The notes: a model not told the origin generated them from the letters alone. A stretch of DNA of 57,863 bases from Rikenellaceae bacterium (GCA_015060075.1 SUZE01000014.1:1-57863); one strand, 5' to 3'; numbered from the stretch's first letter, positions 9,040-17,848 are shown. A program made the numbers and translations.

Positions 9040-9834
9040 ATGATATCACTCGAACTACAAGAGAAATTTAGAGCAGAGTATAATCCCGATGGCTCGATGT
9101 TACGCCGTCAGCAGATGAAGATGCTCGACATATTGTTGCATGTGGACAAGTTCTGCAAGGAGCATAATATCAGATATTGGCTTAGTTCCGGTACGCTGTT
9201 GGGTGCTGTGCGACACGGAGGGTTTATTCCATGGGACGATGATGTAGATATCGAGATGATGCGGGAGGACTATATCCGTTTTGAGCAGTTGTATCAAGAC
9301 GATGATGACCATGTCCTCCATACACACAAGAACGATTTGCACTACATCATGCCCTATGCTAAGGTGCGTGACAGACACTCGGTGTTGGAGGAGTATAGTG
9401 GCGGTGATAATTTCAAATATAAGGGTATTTTTATAGATGTATTTGCATTGGAGTATACGCATAAGTTTGTGAATCATCAGATGCACATGAAGTTGCGCCG
9501 TATTCGTAAATTTGAGAATCGCCATAAGCCGAGCAAGATGGTAGATAAAATCATCTCGTTGCGTAAGCGATATGCCTTTGCAACAATTAAGGCGTGGCGT
9601 GTGTTAAGTAACCTCTTCCCGGGGCAGCAGTTGCGCCATACGCTGGGTACTTGGTGTTACCGTAAGGCTCGCTATGAGGAGGATTTGTTCCCGCTTACGA
9701 CCATGAAGTTTGAGGGTTACGATTTTCCTGTACCGCACGACTCTGACGCCTACTTGCGCAAGATATATGGCGACTATATGCAGATACCTGACGATAAAGA
9801 GGTGCATACAAAGAAGATAGAGTTTTTGAAGTAG
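9040..9834 (+). CDS. licD: LicD family phospho-amine transferase
   Basis: 264 residues with the LicD hallmark SSGTLLGAVRHGGFIPWDDD, a nucleotidyltransferase-fold motif whose acidic residues bind metal, plus YAKVRDRHSVL and FIDVFALEY. LicD proteins transfer phosphocholine from CDP-choline, or a similar group from another CMP-activated donor, to surface glycans. Here the donor would come from the cytidylyltransferase fusion two genes upstream. The protein is cytoplasmic or peripheral; no signal peptide. It is the last specific glycan gene before the housekeeping part of the run. Confidence 0.88.
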   Translation: MISLELQEKFRAEYNPDGSMLRRQQMKMLDILLHVDKFCKEHNIRYWLSSGTLLGAVRHGGFIPWDDDVDIEMMREDYIRFEQLYQDDDDHVLHTHKNDLHYIMPYAKVRDRHSVLEEYSGGDNFKYKGIFIDVFALEYTHKFVNHQMHMKLRRIRKFENRHKPSKMVDKIISLRKRYAFATIKAWRVLSNLFPGQQLRHTLGTWCYRKARYEEDLFPLTTMKFEGYDFPVPHDSDAYLRKIYGDYMQIPDDKEVHTKKIEFLK

Positions 9835-9882
9835 GATTACGAATGATACTATGGAGAACAACACTCTAATAGATTGAGAAAA

Positions 9883-10356
9883 ATGGCAAAAATAGCACTA
9901 TTCGCAGGGTCGTTTGACCCGTTTACCCGTGGACACGAGGCGGTTGTTGAGGAGGCGTTGCGACTCTTTGACGAGGTTGTTATCGGTGTAGGCGAGAATG
10001 TATCGAAACGCTCGCTTTTGAGTGTTGAACAGCGTTGTCGTCTTATCGCAGATGTCTATAAAGAGAATAATCGTGTCAGAGTGGCAAGTTATTCGACATT
10101 GACAGGTGATTTTGCTCGTCAGGTGGGTGCCACTGTACTTGTTCGTGGTGTGAGAAACACGGTCGATTTTGAGATGGAACGCACGATGGAGGCGACAAAT
10201 CGTGAGTTGTATCCCGAACTTACAACGGTGCTTCTTGTAACGCCTGCCGAGTATATGCACATCTCTTCGAGTATGGTGCGTGAGTTGCTGGCATTTGGTC
10301 GTAAGGTAGATGAATATTTACCCCAAAGCATAGAGATAGAAGAGTATATAAAATAA
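9883..10356 (+). CDS. coaD: Phosphopantetheine adenylyltransferase
   Basis: 157 residues from ATG 9883; an upstream TTG at 9874 would add three residues and is less likely. It catalyses ATP + 4'-phosphopantetheine to dephospho-CoA, the penultimate step of coenzyme A synthesis. The HIGH-type nucleotide motif appears as FTRGHEAVVEEA after ALFAGSFDP; VRGVRNTVDFEME and the ISSS motif near the end bind ATP. Length matches the hexameric bacterial enzyme. It is 48 bases after licD and probably co-transcribed. Confidence 0.95.
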   Translation: MAKIALFAGSFDPFTRGHEAVVEEALRLFDEVVIGVGENVSKRSLLSVEQRCRLIADVYKENNRVRVASYSTLTGDFARQVGATVLVRGVRNTVDFEMERTMEATNRELYPELTTVLLVTPAEYMHISSSMVRELLAFGRKVDEYLPQSIEIEEYIK

Positions 10357-10404
10357 AATATAAAGCAATGGCTAATAGTAAATAGCCCCAATTTTTGAAT
10401 TGTT

Positions 10405-11436
10405 ATGGAATTTACAGCGGAAATGATTGCCGGTTTGCTGGCAGGAGAGATTGTTGGTAACAGTGAGGCATCGATTTACACAGTATCTTCAATTGAAGGT
10501 GGCAAGGAGGGTGGTTTGGCATACCTCTCTAACCCTCGATTTGAACAATACCTCTACACGACAAAGTGTTCTATCGTGCTTGTTGAGCGTGATTTTGAAC
10601 CTAAACAGAAGGTGTCGGCAACACTTATCAAGGTTGATAATGTAAATGCTTGCGTACTGCGTCTGCTCGATATGTACAATGCGATGAAACCGCAGAAAAA
10701 AGGCATCTCGAAGTTGGCTTCTATCTCGGAGAAGGCGAAGATAGGAAAGGATTGCTATATCGGCGATTTTGCCGTTATCGAGGATGGTGCAGTAGTTGGA
10801 GATGGCGCCAAGATATACCCGCAGTGTTATGTGGGAGATAATGTTGTAATAGGCGATAAGACCAAACTTTATGCAGGAGTAAAAATCTATGAGGGCTGCT
10901 GCATTGGAGCGAATTGTATTATCCACGCAGGCGCAGTGATTGGCGCAGATGGTTTTGGCTTTGCACCGAATGCGGAGGGAGGTTTCGATAAGATTCCGCA
11001 ACTCGGAAATGTAATTATCGAGGACAATGTCGAGATTGGAGCGAATACATGTATCGACCGCGCAAAGACTGATTCGACAATCATTCGCAAGGGTGTGAAG
11101 TTGGATAATCTTATTCAGATTGGTCATAATGTTGTAATAGGCGAGAACACCGTATCATCTTCGCAAACAGGTATTGCCGGCACTTCGAAGGTTGGAGCGA
11201 ACTGCTTTATTGCAGGTCAGGTGGGCGTTGCCGACCACGTGACAATCGGCAATGGTGTTAAGATTGGAGCACAGAGTGGTATAGATAAAGATGTGCCTGA
11301 TGGAGAGTTCCGTTTCGGAAGTCCAGCACTTCCTGGAATAAACTATCATCGTTCGTTTGCGGTATTTAAGGAGTTGCCTGATTTGCGCCGCCGTGTGATG
11401 AAGTTGGAGGCAGAGTTGGCAAAGAGAGATGAGTAA
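10405..11436 (+). CDS. lpxD: UDP-3-O-acylglucosamine N-acyltransferase
   Basis: 343 residues. Transfers the second 3-hydroxyacyl chain from ACP to UDP-3-O-acylglucosamine in lipid A synthesis. A short N-terminal uridine-binding domain ([20 protein letters not shown]) is followed by about ten left-handed beta-helix hexapeptide turns such as [12 protein letters not shown] and IGANTC. The general-base His is in [10 protein letters not shown] (about residue 241). Its C-terminal tail is the usual coiled helix ([15 protein letters not shown]). A trimeric cytoplasmic enzyme. Confidence 0.95.
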   Translation: MEFTAEMIAGLLAGEIVGNSEASIYTVSSIEGGKEGGLAYLSNPRFEQYLYTTKCSIVLVERDFEPKQKVSATLIKVDNVNACVLRLLDMYNAMKPQKKGISKLASISEKAKIGKDCYIGDFAVIEDGAVVGDGAKIYPQCYVGDNVVIGDKTKLYAGVKIYEGCCIGANCIIHAGAVIGADGFGFAPNAEGGFDKIPQLGNVIIEDNVEIGANTCIDRAKTDSTIIRKGVKLDNLIQIGHNVVIGENTVSSSQTGIAGTSKVGANCFIAGQVGVADHVTIGNGVKIGAQSGIDKDVPDGEFRFGSPALPGINYHRSFAVFKELPDLRRRVMKLEAELAKRDE

Positions 11437-11457
11437 ATTTATAAAATTATAGATACT

Positions 11458-12537
11458 ATGAAGAGATTTTTGGTTGTATTGGCATGCGCTGTTGCATTTG
11501 TAGGTTGTAACTCCAATAAGTGTGAGATAGTTGGTCGAGTAGATAATTTTGGTGCGTTGGGATATGTCTATCTTACCGATATGTGGGCAGCACGTGCTGT
11601 TATTGACTCGGTGAAAATGGAGAATAACACCTTCCACTTTAAGGGTGTGAAGCATGCTCCGACATTTGCACAGTTGGTGTTGGAGAGTGGTCGCCCTGTT
11701 GCGTATCTTTTTGTGGAGAAAGGAAAAGTGTATGTCGCAGGAGATTATAATTTAGGAACAATAAAGAGTAGCGGAACACCTGCAAATGATGCTTTCGAAG
11801 CGATGATGACTCGCAGTCAGGATTTGATTGAGCGATATCGTCAGGCTGTTGCTACCGGAAATACGGCGGAAGTTGAGGCTATCGATAAGGAGCACGACCA
11901 GATGCAGAGAGAGTTTTCCGAGCAGAACAGGGGAAATGTCTTTGGCGTCTTTATGTTGCAACAACAATCCTACTCAATGCCATCGAAGGCGTTGCTTGGT
12001 GAATTGGAACTTTTGACTGAGGAGATGAAGGCTTTGCCTGTGGTTCAGCGCATGAAAGAGAGTGCCGAGCGCAAGTTCAAGACTGAGCCGCAAGCAGAGG
12101 GTAGCGACTATGTACCTCACTATATCAATATCGAGCAACCAACTCCGAGTGGAGAGATGGTGTCGTTGCAGTCGGTTGTCGAGAATAAGAAAAACCGCTA
12201 TGTATTGCTCGATTTTTGGGCTTCGTGGTGTGGTCCGTGTATGGCAGAGATGCCACATTTGAAAGAGGCGTACAAACTCTACCACAAAAAGGGCTTCGAG
12301 ATTTATGGTGTATCGTTCGATGCAAAGAAGGAGGCTTGGCAGGGTGCTATTGAGAAACAGAATATGAAGTGGGTTAATGTCAGTACTTTGGAGCGCTTCG
12401 ACAACCCTGCGGCAGAGGATTATGCCGTAGAGTCTATTCCTACCAACTACCTTATTGATTGCTCAAATGGCGTCATTATAGCGAAGAATCTGCGAGGTGA
12501 GGCGGTACTCGAAAAGTTGGCAGAGTTGCTGAAATAG
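11458..12537 (+). CDS. Thioredoxin-fold lipoprotein (TlpA/DUF4369 type)
   Basis: 359 residues. Signal sequence with a lipobox ending FVGC (Cys17). Residues about 20-115 look like the DUF4369 beta domain common in Bacteroidetes (CEIVGRVDNFGALGYVYL), then a helical linker. The thioredoxin-like domain (about 225-359) has the redox motif WCGPC (Cys258 and Cys261) and the cis-Pro in SIPTNYLI. Expected to be a periplasmic thiol reductant or resuscitating protein. The stop codon overlaps a possible GTG start of ruvC by one base, so the two are translationally linked. Confidence 0.85.
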   Translation: MKRFLVVLACAVAFVGCNSNKCEIVGRVDNFGALGYVYLTDMWAARAVIDSVKMENNTFHFKGVKHAPTFAQLVLESGRPVAYLFVEKGKVYVAGDYNLGTIKSSGTPANDAFEAMMTRSQDLIERYRQAVATGNTAEVEAIDKEHDQMQREFSEQNRGNVFGVFMLQQQSYSMPSKALLGELELLTEEMKALPVVQRMKESAERKFKTEPQAEGSDYVPHYINIEQPTPSGEMVSLQSVVENKKNRYVLLDFWASWCGPCMAEMPHLKEAYKLYHKKGFEIYGVSFDAKKEAWQGAIEKQNMKWVNVSTLERFDNPAAEDYAVESIPTNYLIDCSNGVIIAKNLRGEAVLEKLAELLK

Positions 12538-12542
12538 TGGCT

Positions 12543-13160
12543 ATGGCACAACCGAAGGAGATATATCGTATATTGGGCATTGACCCCGGCACAAACTATA
12601 CAGGTTATGGAGTGTTGGAGGTTGATGGCAGGGAGTTGCGAGCAGTTGTGATGGGGGAGATAGACCTGCACAAAATTTCGGACCCGTACGCCAAGTTGCA
12701 ATATATCTTCAAGAGTGTCAGCCGATTGGTTACAGAGTATAAACCTCGTGAGGTGGCTTTGGAGTCGCCATTCTTCGGGCAGAATGTGCAGTCAATGCTT
12801 AAACTCGGTCGCGCGCAGGGCGTTGCTATGGCTGCGGCATTGAGTCAGGAGGTAGATGTCTTTGAGTATGCCCCCTCACGAATTAAGCAGTCGGTGGTGG
12901 GTTTAGGCTCTGCATCGAAAGAGCAAATTGCAGGGGTTGTAATGCGCACCTTGCATATCAAGGAGGCGCCGAGAAAACTCGATGCTACGGACGGTATGGC
13001 GGTGGCATTGTGTCACTACTATTCGATATCATCGCCCATAAATCAGGCACTTGGTGGCGTGAAGGTAAAGGGCTTGGGTGGCGATAAAAAGGCTCGCAAA
13101 CGGGGTACAAAATCGTGGGAGCAGTTCCTGCGAGAGAATCCGGAGAGGGTAAAAGATTAG
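12543..13160 (+). CDS. ruvC: Crossover junction endodeoxyribonuclease RuvC
   Basis: 205 residues from ATG 12543; GTG 12537 would add two. RuvC dimers cut Holliday junctions together with RuvAB. The four acidic residues of the RNase H-like site can be seen: Asp in GIDPGTNYTGYG, Glu in VALESPFF, and the Asp pair in KLDATDGMAVAL. A basic C-terminal tail (DKKARKRGTKSW) extends beyond the E. coli enzyme. It is the last gene of the plus-strand run and is followed by a strong terminator. Confidence 0.94.
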   Translation: MAQPKEIYRILGIDPGTNYTGYGVLEVDGRELRAVVMGEIDLHKISDPYAKLQYIFKSVSRLVTEYKPREVALESPFFGQNVQSMLKLGRAQGVAMAAALSQEVDVFEYAPSRIKQSVVGLGSASKEQIAGVVMRTLHIKEAPRKLDATDGMAVALCHYYSISSPINQALGGVKVKGLGGDKKARKRGTKSWEQFLRENPERVKD

Positions 13161-13183
13161 TGGCATAAATGGTTACTGAATAG

Positions 13184-13217
13184 AAGAAAAGACCTGCAAT
13201 TTTGCAGGTCTTTCTAT
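13184..13217. terminator. Bidirectional terminator between ruvC and the GH42-like gene
   Basis: Perfect stem GACCTGCAA/TTGCAGGTC at 13191-13210, with TTTCTATTTG on the right and AAGAAAA on the left. It serves both convergent genes. Confidence 0.85.
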
Positions 13218-13237
13218 TTGTGTAGAGTCAGCAAACT

Positions 13238-15337
13238 CTATTTCCAACGCAAAACTAATGTCTCACGATTACCGAGAGTAACTTTGCCCGACTTGCTGAA
13301 TTTCGCCGTGCCGAAGATTGGCGTTGCAGTCATACCCTTCGGAGCAACAAGTTTCAACGAGCAAGGGGTTGCCAAATTGTTGGTGATGATGGTTACATAC
13401 TCGTTGCCATTGCGCAGAACTCGCAACAATGCACCATTTGCATATCCTGCAAAGCGGAATGGTTGTTCGGCAAGTTTCTCCGAGAGGAGTGCATCTGCCA
13501 AGTGCGACAACTCGCCCGACTCACCCTTTTTGAGTTGCGACATAGACACCGAAGGCGATATCCAATATACCTCGCCCTTGCCAATCTTGTTGTGCAAAGC
13601 CACGGCTCCCTCTGCACCCTCGCCGATAACACGTGCCGTAGGGGCTGTTGCTCGAAGTATTGGGTGCCAAGCGTGACCAAGCACCTTGCCTATGCCCTCG
13701 ATATTGAAATACTGCGGAGTTTCACGATAGCGGATATCCTCATAAACACCACCCACAAGTGGCTCCAAGTCGAACTGTCCAAGCGAGGTGCAAACCTCAT
13801 TCTCGTTGTAGAAACCTGCAAGTCCCTCCAAAATTACCTTACCACCTCGCTTTACGAACTCCTCCATTCGAGGTACTACGCTGCTTGGAACGGCAAAGGC
13901 ATTGGCTACGATGACAACATCGCCCTCGCCACGCTTCTCCCACTTGTAGTCCGTGAAGTAGCGCATCTGCGGCTGATAACCACGCTCCGATAACGCCTCA
14001 AACCAATGGAATGTGGTATATACCTGTGAATTAGGCTCTGTTTCGGGAACACCAACCTTATCCGTGCGTATATGGCGTAACATGCGCTGTGTTTCGGGAC
14101 TTAAAATCAGAGTTATATTCGACAACTCGGGCTTCGATGCCTTGAAGAAGTCGTTGTTCTTCTCTATAACCTCGTTTATCTCCTTTGTAACGAGTGAACG
14201 GTCAGTATCCTCGCCCTTGAAACCAAAGACACCCCACTCGCCAGCCTCGCCACTCTGACGGCGGTAGTTAGCACTCCAATATATAACCTTACGTGCGCCG
14301 GTGCCTATGCCCGACCATACCCACTGTGCGAGGTCGTTGCGTGTAGGGCAGATAGGAGTGCGACCCGAGAAGATGTTATTTCCTGCTTGCATCTCGCCTA
14401 CCCAGAAGTGATTGTTTGGGGCGTGAGCACGCAAAATCTCGCAGATTCCTGCGGTTGAATAGGCAAACTTCTCTCGTGACATCATGCGCAACTGCCATGC
14501 GGCGTGCATCGATGCACCAAAGATGTCGAATACACCTCGCAGGGTTGTGAGGTCGTAGCGGTCGAGCGAGCCGAAGAAGTCGGCAGGGTTTGATGTGACA
14601 GGTGTTTTTTGGTCGTACTTGCGTACAGTCTTGGTGATTTCGGCGAATGTGTGAGTCAAGATATCACGAGATATATCCATCCAATCTCTGTGGGCTGGAT
14701 TCCATATAAAAGCCTTGTTCGATTGCCATATTGGGTCGTACTGAATCTCCTCGAACGACTCAAAATCGGTAATCCACTCCTTGTTGAGAGCCTCGACAGT
14801 GCCGTACTTGTTGCGCAACCAATTCTGTGTAAATTCGATTGTGTAAGGGTCTAACGGTTTGAAGCTACGAGCCTCGTTGAGTATCCACCATGAGCCGAGA
14901 GCCTTGCTGTCACGATAGCGCACTACGCACTCACGAACGAAGTCGTCAGAGAGTGCCTTAATCTCCTGTGAGTAGTAGAGTACATGTCGTTGCGAAGAGT
15001 AGCCGTACTTCTTGCAGTAGAAGGTTGGAGCGTGGGTGCAGAAGAGAGTGGCCTCAATCTCGACACCATATCGCTCGGCAGCACGGAACAACGCATCGTA
15101 GAGGTGGAAATCGTAGACCTTTGGTGCGGTTTCGACATAGTTCCACATGAGGAATACACGAGCCGAGCGCATCTTGCTGTCTGCCATGGTCTTAACCCAA
15201 CCTTCGACCTCTGCTTCGGTCTGCGAAGGCTCAATCCACAACTCGGCACCGACATCAATGCGCTCCTGTGCCGATGCGGTTGCAACTCCTCCTACCACGA
15301 GGAGCAACGAAAATAGCGAAAGAAAAATCTGTTTCAT
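13238..15337 (-). CDS. Secreted GH42-like glycoside hydrolase (beta-galactosidase family)
   Basis: 699 residues with a cleavable signal peptide (cleavage likely after ATASA). The TIM barrel occupies about 25-400. Candidate catalytic residues are the acid/base in SWWILNEARSF and the nucleophile in HFWVGEMQAGNN. An EALNKEW segment is also typical of GH42. A flavodoxin-like trimerisation domain follows (about 405-610) and a small C-terminal beta domain. The family removes beta-linked galactose or arabinose; this exported version likely acts on a host or diet glycan. No SusCD pair is adjacent. It has its own promoter at 15370-15400 and converges on ruvC. Confidence 0.8.
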   Translation of the reverse strand: MKQIFLSLFSLLLVVGGVATASAQERIDVGAELWIEPSQTEAEVEGWVKTMADSKMRSARVFLMWNYVETAPKVYDFHLYDALFRAAERYGVEIEATLFCTHAPTFYCKKYGYSSQRHVLYYSQEIKALSDDFVRECVVRYRDSKALGSWWILNEARSFKPLDPYTIEFTQNWLRNKYGTVEALNKEWITDFESFEEIQYDPIWQSNKAFIWNPAHRDWMDISRDILTHTFAEITKTVRKYDQKTPVTSNPADFFGSLDRYDLTTLRGVFDIFGASMHAAWQLRMMSREKFAYSTAGICEILRAHAPNNHFWVGEMQAGNNIFSGRTPICPTRNDLAQWVWSGIGTGARKVIYWSANYRRQSGEAGEWGVFGFKGEDTDRSLVTKEINEVIEKNNDFFKASKPELSNITLILSPETQRMLRHIRTDKVGVPETEPNSQVYTTFHWFEALSERGYQPQMRYFTDYKWEKRGEGDVVIVANAFAVPSSVVPRMEEFVKRGGKVILEGLAGFYNENEVCTSLGQFDLEPLVGGVYEDIRYRETPQYFNIEGIGKVLGHAWHPILRATAPTARVIGEGAEGAVALHNKIGKGEVYWISPSVSMSQLKKGESGELSHLADALLSEKLAEQPFRFAGYANGALLRVLRNGNEYVTIITNNLATPCSLKLVAPKGMTATPIFGTAKFSKSGKVTLGNRETLVLRWK

Positions 15338-15369
15338 ATTGGTTTAGGTATTTATTAAGTCATTTGGTA

Positions 15370-15400
15370 CAAAGTTACTCTTTTTCTGCATTTTCGCAAA
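15370..15400 (-). promoter_or_regulatory. -7/-33 promoter for the GH42-like gene
   Basis: Minus-strand TAACTTTG (15370-15377) and TTTG (15397-15400) with a 19-base spacer. It lies about 30 bases upstream of the start codon and is divergent from the rpmB promoter. Confidence 0.65.
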
Positions 15401-15424
15401 ATTTATAAAATTTTCTCTGCACAA

Positions 15425-15455
15425 TTGCATATCCAAAATTTAATTCGTATATTTG
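15425..15455 (+). promoter_or_regulatory. -7/-33 promoter for rpmB-rpmG-DUF4295
   Basis: TTG at 15425-15427, a 20-base spacer and TATATTTG at 15448-15455. Transcription would begin about 35 bases before the rpmB ATG. Confidence 0.7.
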
Positions 15456-15493
15456 CAACCCCAAATGGGATTTAATTAAAAAATTTAGTAACA

Positions 15494-15727
15494 ATGAAAG
15501 TTTGCGAAATTACAGGAAAAGTGGCCCTCGTGGGAAACAATGTTTCGCACTCCAACGTTAAGACCAAGCGCAAGTTCAATCCAAACTTGAAGACTAAGCG
15601 TTTCTGGTCGGAGGAGGAAGGCCGATGGATTACCTTGAAGGTTTCGACTTCAGGAATCAAAACAATTAACAAGAAGGGACTCGCTGCTGCTCTCAAAGAT
15701 GCTGCTGCTCCCAAGAAAATCTACTAA
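15494..15727 (+). CDS. rpmB: 50S ribosomal protein L28
   Basis: 77 residues beginning [20 protein letters not shown], the L28 signature, with the basic middle part [17 protein letters not shown] and the [12 protein letters not shown] tail. The second zinc-binding Cys pair of some L28 proteins is absent, so this is the zinc-free form. First of a three-gene ribosomal operon that is conserved in Bacteroidetes. Confidence 0.96.
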   Translation: MKVCEITGKVALVGNNVSHSNVKTKRKFNPNLKTKRFWSEEEGRWITLKVSTSGIKTINKKGLAAALKDAAAPKKIY

Positions 15728-15740
15728 AATTTAACAAGAC

Positions 15741-15923
15741 ATGGCAAAGAAAGGTAACAGAGTTCAGGTCATCTTGGAGTGCACCGAGCAGAAGGAGAGT
15801 GGCGTACCAGGAATGTCGCGCTACATCACCACTAAGAACAAGAAGAACACCCCTGACCGTTTGGAGCGTAAGAAGTACAATCCATACTTGAAGAGGGTAA
15901 CTTTACATCGTGAAATTAAGTAA
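15741..15923 (+). CDS. rpmG: 50S ribosomal protein L33
   Basis: 60 residues: [17 protein letters not shown], then [20 protein letters not shown] and a short basic end. It has only one Cys, so it is the zinc-free type. It starts 13 bases after rpmB. Confidence 0.96.
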   Translation: MAKKGNRVQVILECTEQKESGVPGMSRYITTKNKKNTPDRLERKKYNPYLKRVTLHREIK

Positions 15924-15939
15924 TAGGAGGTAAAGAGTT

Positions 15940-16089
15940 ATGGCAAAGAAAGCAGTCGCAACCCTTAGAACAGGTGTAGGTAAGCAGTTTACCAAGTGCA
16001 TCAAGATGGTTAAGTCGGAGAAGACCGGTGCTTACATTTTCAAGGAGGCAGTTCTTCCAAACGACCAGGTAGCAGAGTTTATGAAATAG
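15940..16089 (+). CDS. DUF4295 small ribosome-linked protein
   Basis: A 49-codon gene: MAKKAVATLRTGVGKQFTKC, then a TGAYIFKEAVLP segment and a short acidic end. DUF4295 proteins occur almost only in Bacteroidetes, always behind rpmB-rpmG. They are small and basic, and by position are probably a ribosome component or assembly factor. An AGGAGG at 15925-15930, ten bases before the ATG, is an unusually strong Shine-Dalgarno for this phylum, where such sites are rare. A terminator follows at 16126-16165. Confidence 0.9.
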   Translation: MAKKAVATLRTGVGKQFTKCIKMVKSEKTGAYIFKEAVLPNDQVAEFMK

Positions 16090-16125
16090 TAAAACCGCTA
16101 CAATGTATTCGAGTTCGCTCGAAAT

Positions 16126-16165
16126 ACAAAAGGCTTTCCGAAAGGAGAGCCTTTTGTGTTTTTGT
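16126..16165 (+). terminator. Terminator of the rpmB operon
   Basis: Stem AAAAGGCTTTCC/GGAGAGCCTTTT with a GAAA loop, then GTGTTTTTG. Confidence 0.85.
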
Positions 16166-16197
16166 TGCTCTGATGGACTCTTTTTGTACCGCCCCTC

Positions 16198-16526
16198 GGT
16201 CGCCAAATGATACCTGACCACAATAGGAACACCCACATATCCTTATAGGTATCGAAAATGATACCCAGCACACAAAGGGGAAGTCGCCACACAAAGGAAT
16301 TGCCCTACACTAACACGGGTATCGAAAACGATACCCAGTACACAAAGGAATACCCCTCTCCTCCATAAAGATAGGTATCGAAAACGATACCCGGCAGAAA
16401 GAGTTGTCACCTAGAAGGAACGCTCCCATGCAAGCATAGGTATCGAAAACGATACCAGGCACACAATGTGGAAGCCACCACCCGAAGTAGTATCCTCTCG
16501 CCAACACGGGTATCGAAAACGATACC
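16198..16526. repeat. Array of 18-bp palindromes GGTATCGAAAACGATACC
   Basis: Four exact 18-bp copies start at 16318, 16374, 16439 and 16509. A one-base variant (AAAATG) starts at 16248 and a decayed copy at 16198. Each is a 7-bp stem with an AAAA loop. Start-to-start distances are 50, 70, 56, 65 and 70. Most copies are followed by CCRGCA, often continuing as CACAAAGG, so the array is a degenerate 50-70 bp tandem unit built around the palindrome. It fills the gap between the rpmB terminator and the end of the convergent AraC gene. No gene is visible in 16090-16596. Confidence 0.85.
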
Positions 16527-16596
16527 CGGCAGTAGGGGGCATAGATAGCAGTGAGGAGATAGGAATTGAAAAATAATTTTGCATTTTGCATTTCTC

Positions 16597-17457
16597 TTAA
16601 CTTTCTCTCCTATACCCCTTTGGCGAGACGCCGACAATCCTTTTGAAATACTTGCCGAAGACCGATTGCGAAGGGAAATTCATCGCATCGGCAATCTGCT
16701 GTATCGTCATATCGGTCGAGGAGAGCAACGCCCTGCACTCCGTAATAACATGCTCCTCGATAAGCGACAACGCCCCCTTGCCCGACACCTGCATCACCAC
16801 CTGCGAGAGGTACTTGGGCGTTATGCAGAGTTGGTCGGCGTAGAAATTCAGGGTGCGCTCCTGCTTGTAGTTCTGTCGCACCAACTCCACAAATCGTGCG
16901 TAAATCTCACCCTTGCGACCACCTTTTATCTGCATTTCACCGACATTATGCACCTCGTAGGAGTAGCCGTAGAATGTCGCCAAAGTGAGATGCTTTGCCG
17001 CCTCCAAACGATATTTCTGGCGTGGCGATTGCGTGATATTATACAGAAGTTCATAGTAGATATTGAATACATTGGCGCAGTTATCCATCTGCATAACAGC
17101 GTGTTGAGACATTTGCAGATAGAATGGTCCAATCTTCTCAACGCCCGAAAACAGTCCGTCAGAGAAGTTGCGCGACATAAGTATCACCCGACAGCGTAGA
17201 TTTTCCGACACTCCTGATATTTGGCAGGTTTGCCCAAAGCGAACAATAATCACTCGGCTCGGCTCGATAGGGTACTCCACCATATTTACCTTTATGAGCG
17301 CCTCACCATCAAGGCAGATAAATGTTGCTGTCATCTCATTCTTGAATGGCTCGTAGATATTTGCGGCAATTTTTTCGATGCTCTCATCGAGGAGTATCAA
17401 ATCGTTCTCAACTCTGCCCGCTATGGAGTGATTTTCAAATAGAGGAACTCTGCTCAT
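16597..17457 (-). CDS. AraC family transcriptional regulator
   Basis: 286 residues. The C-terminal 100 residues hold the two helix-turn-helix units: LNFYADQLCITPKYLSQVV and TIQQIADAMNFPSQSVFGKY, ending FKRIVGVSPKGYR, the AraC signature. The N-terminal 170 residues form a cupin-like sensing domain without recognisable ligand motif. Transcribed away from the small helical gene at 17613 and toward the palindrome array. A TATATTTG -7 box is at 17474-17481, 16 bases upstream; a -33 is not clear. Target genes cannot be inferred. Confidence 0.9.
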   Translation of the reverse strand: MSRVPLFENHSIAGRVENDLILLDESIEKIAANIYEPFKNEMTATFICLDGEALIKVNMVEYPIEPSRVIIVRFGQTCQISGVSENLRCRVILMSRNFSDGLFSGVEKIGPFYLQMSQHAVMQMDNCANVFNIYYELLYNITQSPRQKYRLEAAKHLTLATFYGYSYEVHNVGEMQIKGGRKGEIYARFVELVRQNYKQERTLNFYADQLCITPKYLSQVVMQVSGKGALSLIEEHVITECRALLSSTDMTIQQIADAMNFPSQSVFGKYFKRIVGVSPKGYRRES

Positions 17458-17612
17458 GGTGATAATCTTTTCGCAAATATACCTCTTTTATTTCGGAAAT
17501 TGGTCGTTTTAAAGTTGAAAAGTGGAAAAATATACCAAAATAGTGTAAAAATGGAGCAGTAAATTTTCTTTGATGACCACTACCTTTGTACCAAACCAAA
17601 TAATGTATTATT

Positions 17613-17819
17613 ATGGCAGAGTATAAGTTGAAGAGCACCAAGGTTGAAGAGAAGGTTGTCGGTGCTTACAAGAAGATTGAAAATGGTGTGGTAGAGAGTT
17701 TTGAGGCTATGTGCGAAGGCGTTGAAGATGGCTATAAGAATATCGAGAATGCCGTTGTTGATAACTACAAAAAGATTGAGAAGAAGTTTGTGGATACATT
17801 CCTTGAAAAGAAGAAATAG
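17613..17819 (+). CDS. Small helical repeat protein, unknown function
   Basis: 68 residues with no signal peptide. It is built from short repeats of Y-K-[KN]-I-E-[NK]-x-[VF]-V-[DE] (for example GAYKKIENGVVES, GYKNIENAVVDN, NYKKIEKKFVDT). This predicts one or two long amphipathic helices. Similar small proteins occur in gut Firmicutes and Bacteroidetes, but I know no function. A TACCTTTG -7 box at 17581-17588 is well placed; no clear -33. The gene ends at an intergenic TTAGCCA-type repeat and a bidirectional terminator shared with groL. Confidence 0.75.
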   Translation: MAEYKLKSTKVEEKVVGAYKKIENGVVESFEAMCEGVEDGYKNIENAVVDNYKKIEKKFVDTFLEKKK

Positions 17820-17848
17820 CCAATGGCTAATGGCCAATGGCTAAAAGC
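17818..17848. repeat. GGCTAATGGC short repeat, inverted partner of 19529-19560
   Basis: Three near-copies of CCAATGGCTAATGG followed by CTAAAAGCAA. The reverse complement (TTGCTTTTAGCCATT) reappears at the other side of groL. Confidence 0.65.

Noticed and set aside
6282..9834. Complete phosphonate biosynthesis cluster
   Set aside because: No phosphoenolpyruvate mutase or phosphonopyruvate decarboxylase is seen, so only the activation and transfer steps are supported.
16198..16526. CRISPR array
   Set aside because: The repeated unit is only 18 bp and perfectly palindromic, spacers vary from about 32 to 52 bp and share sequence with each other, and no cas gene is nearby.
16310..16591. Antisense reading frame with repeated VSFSIP and PGIVFDT peptides
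   Set aside because: It simply translates the palindrome array; the spacing is not a multiple of three and the frame shifts between copies.
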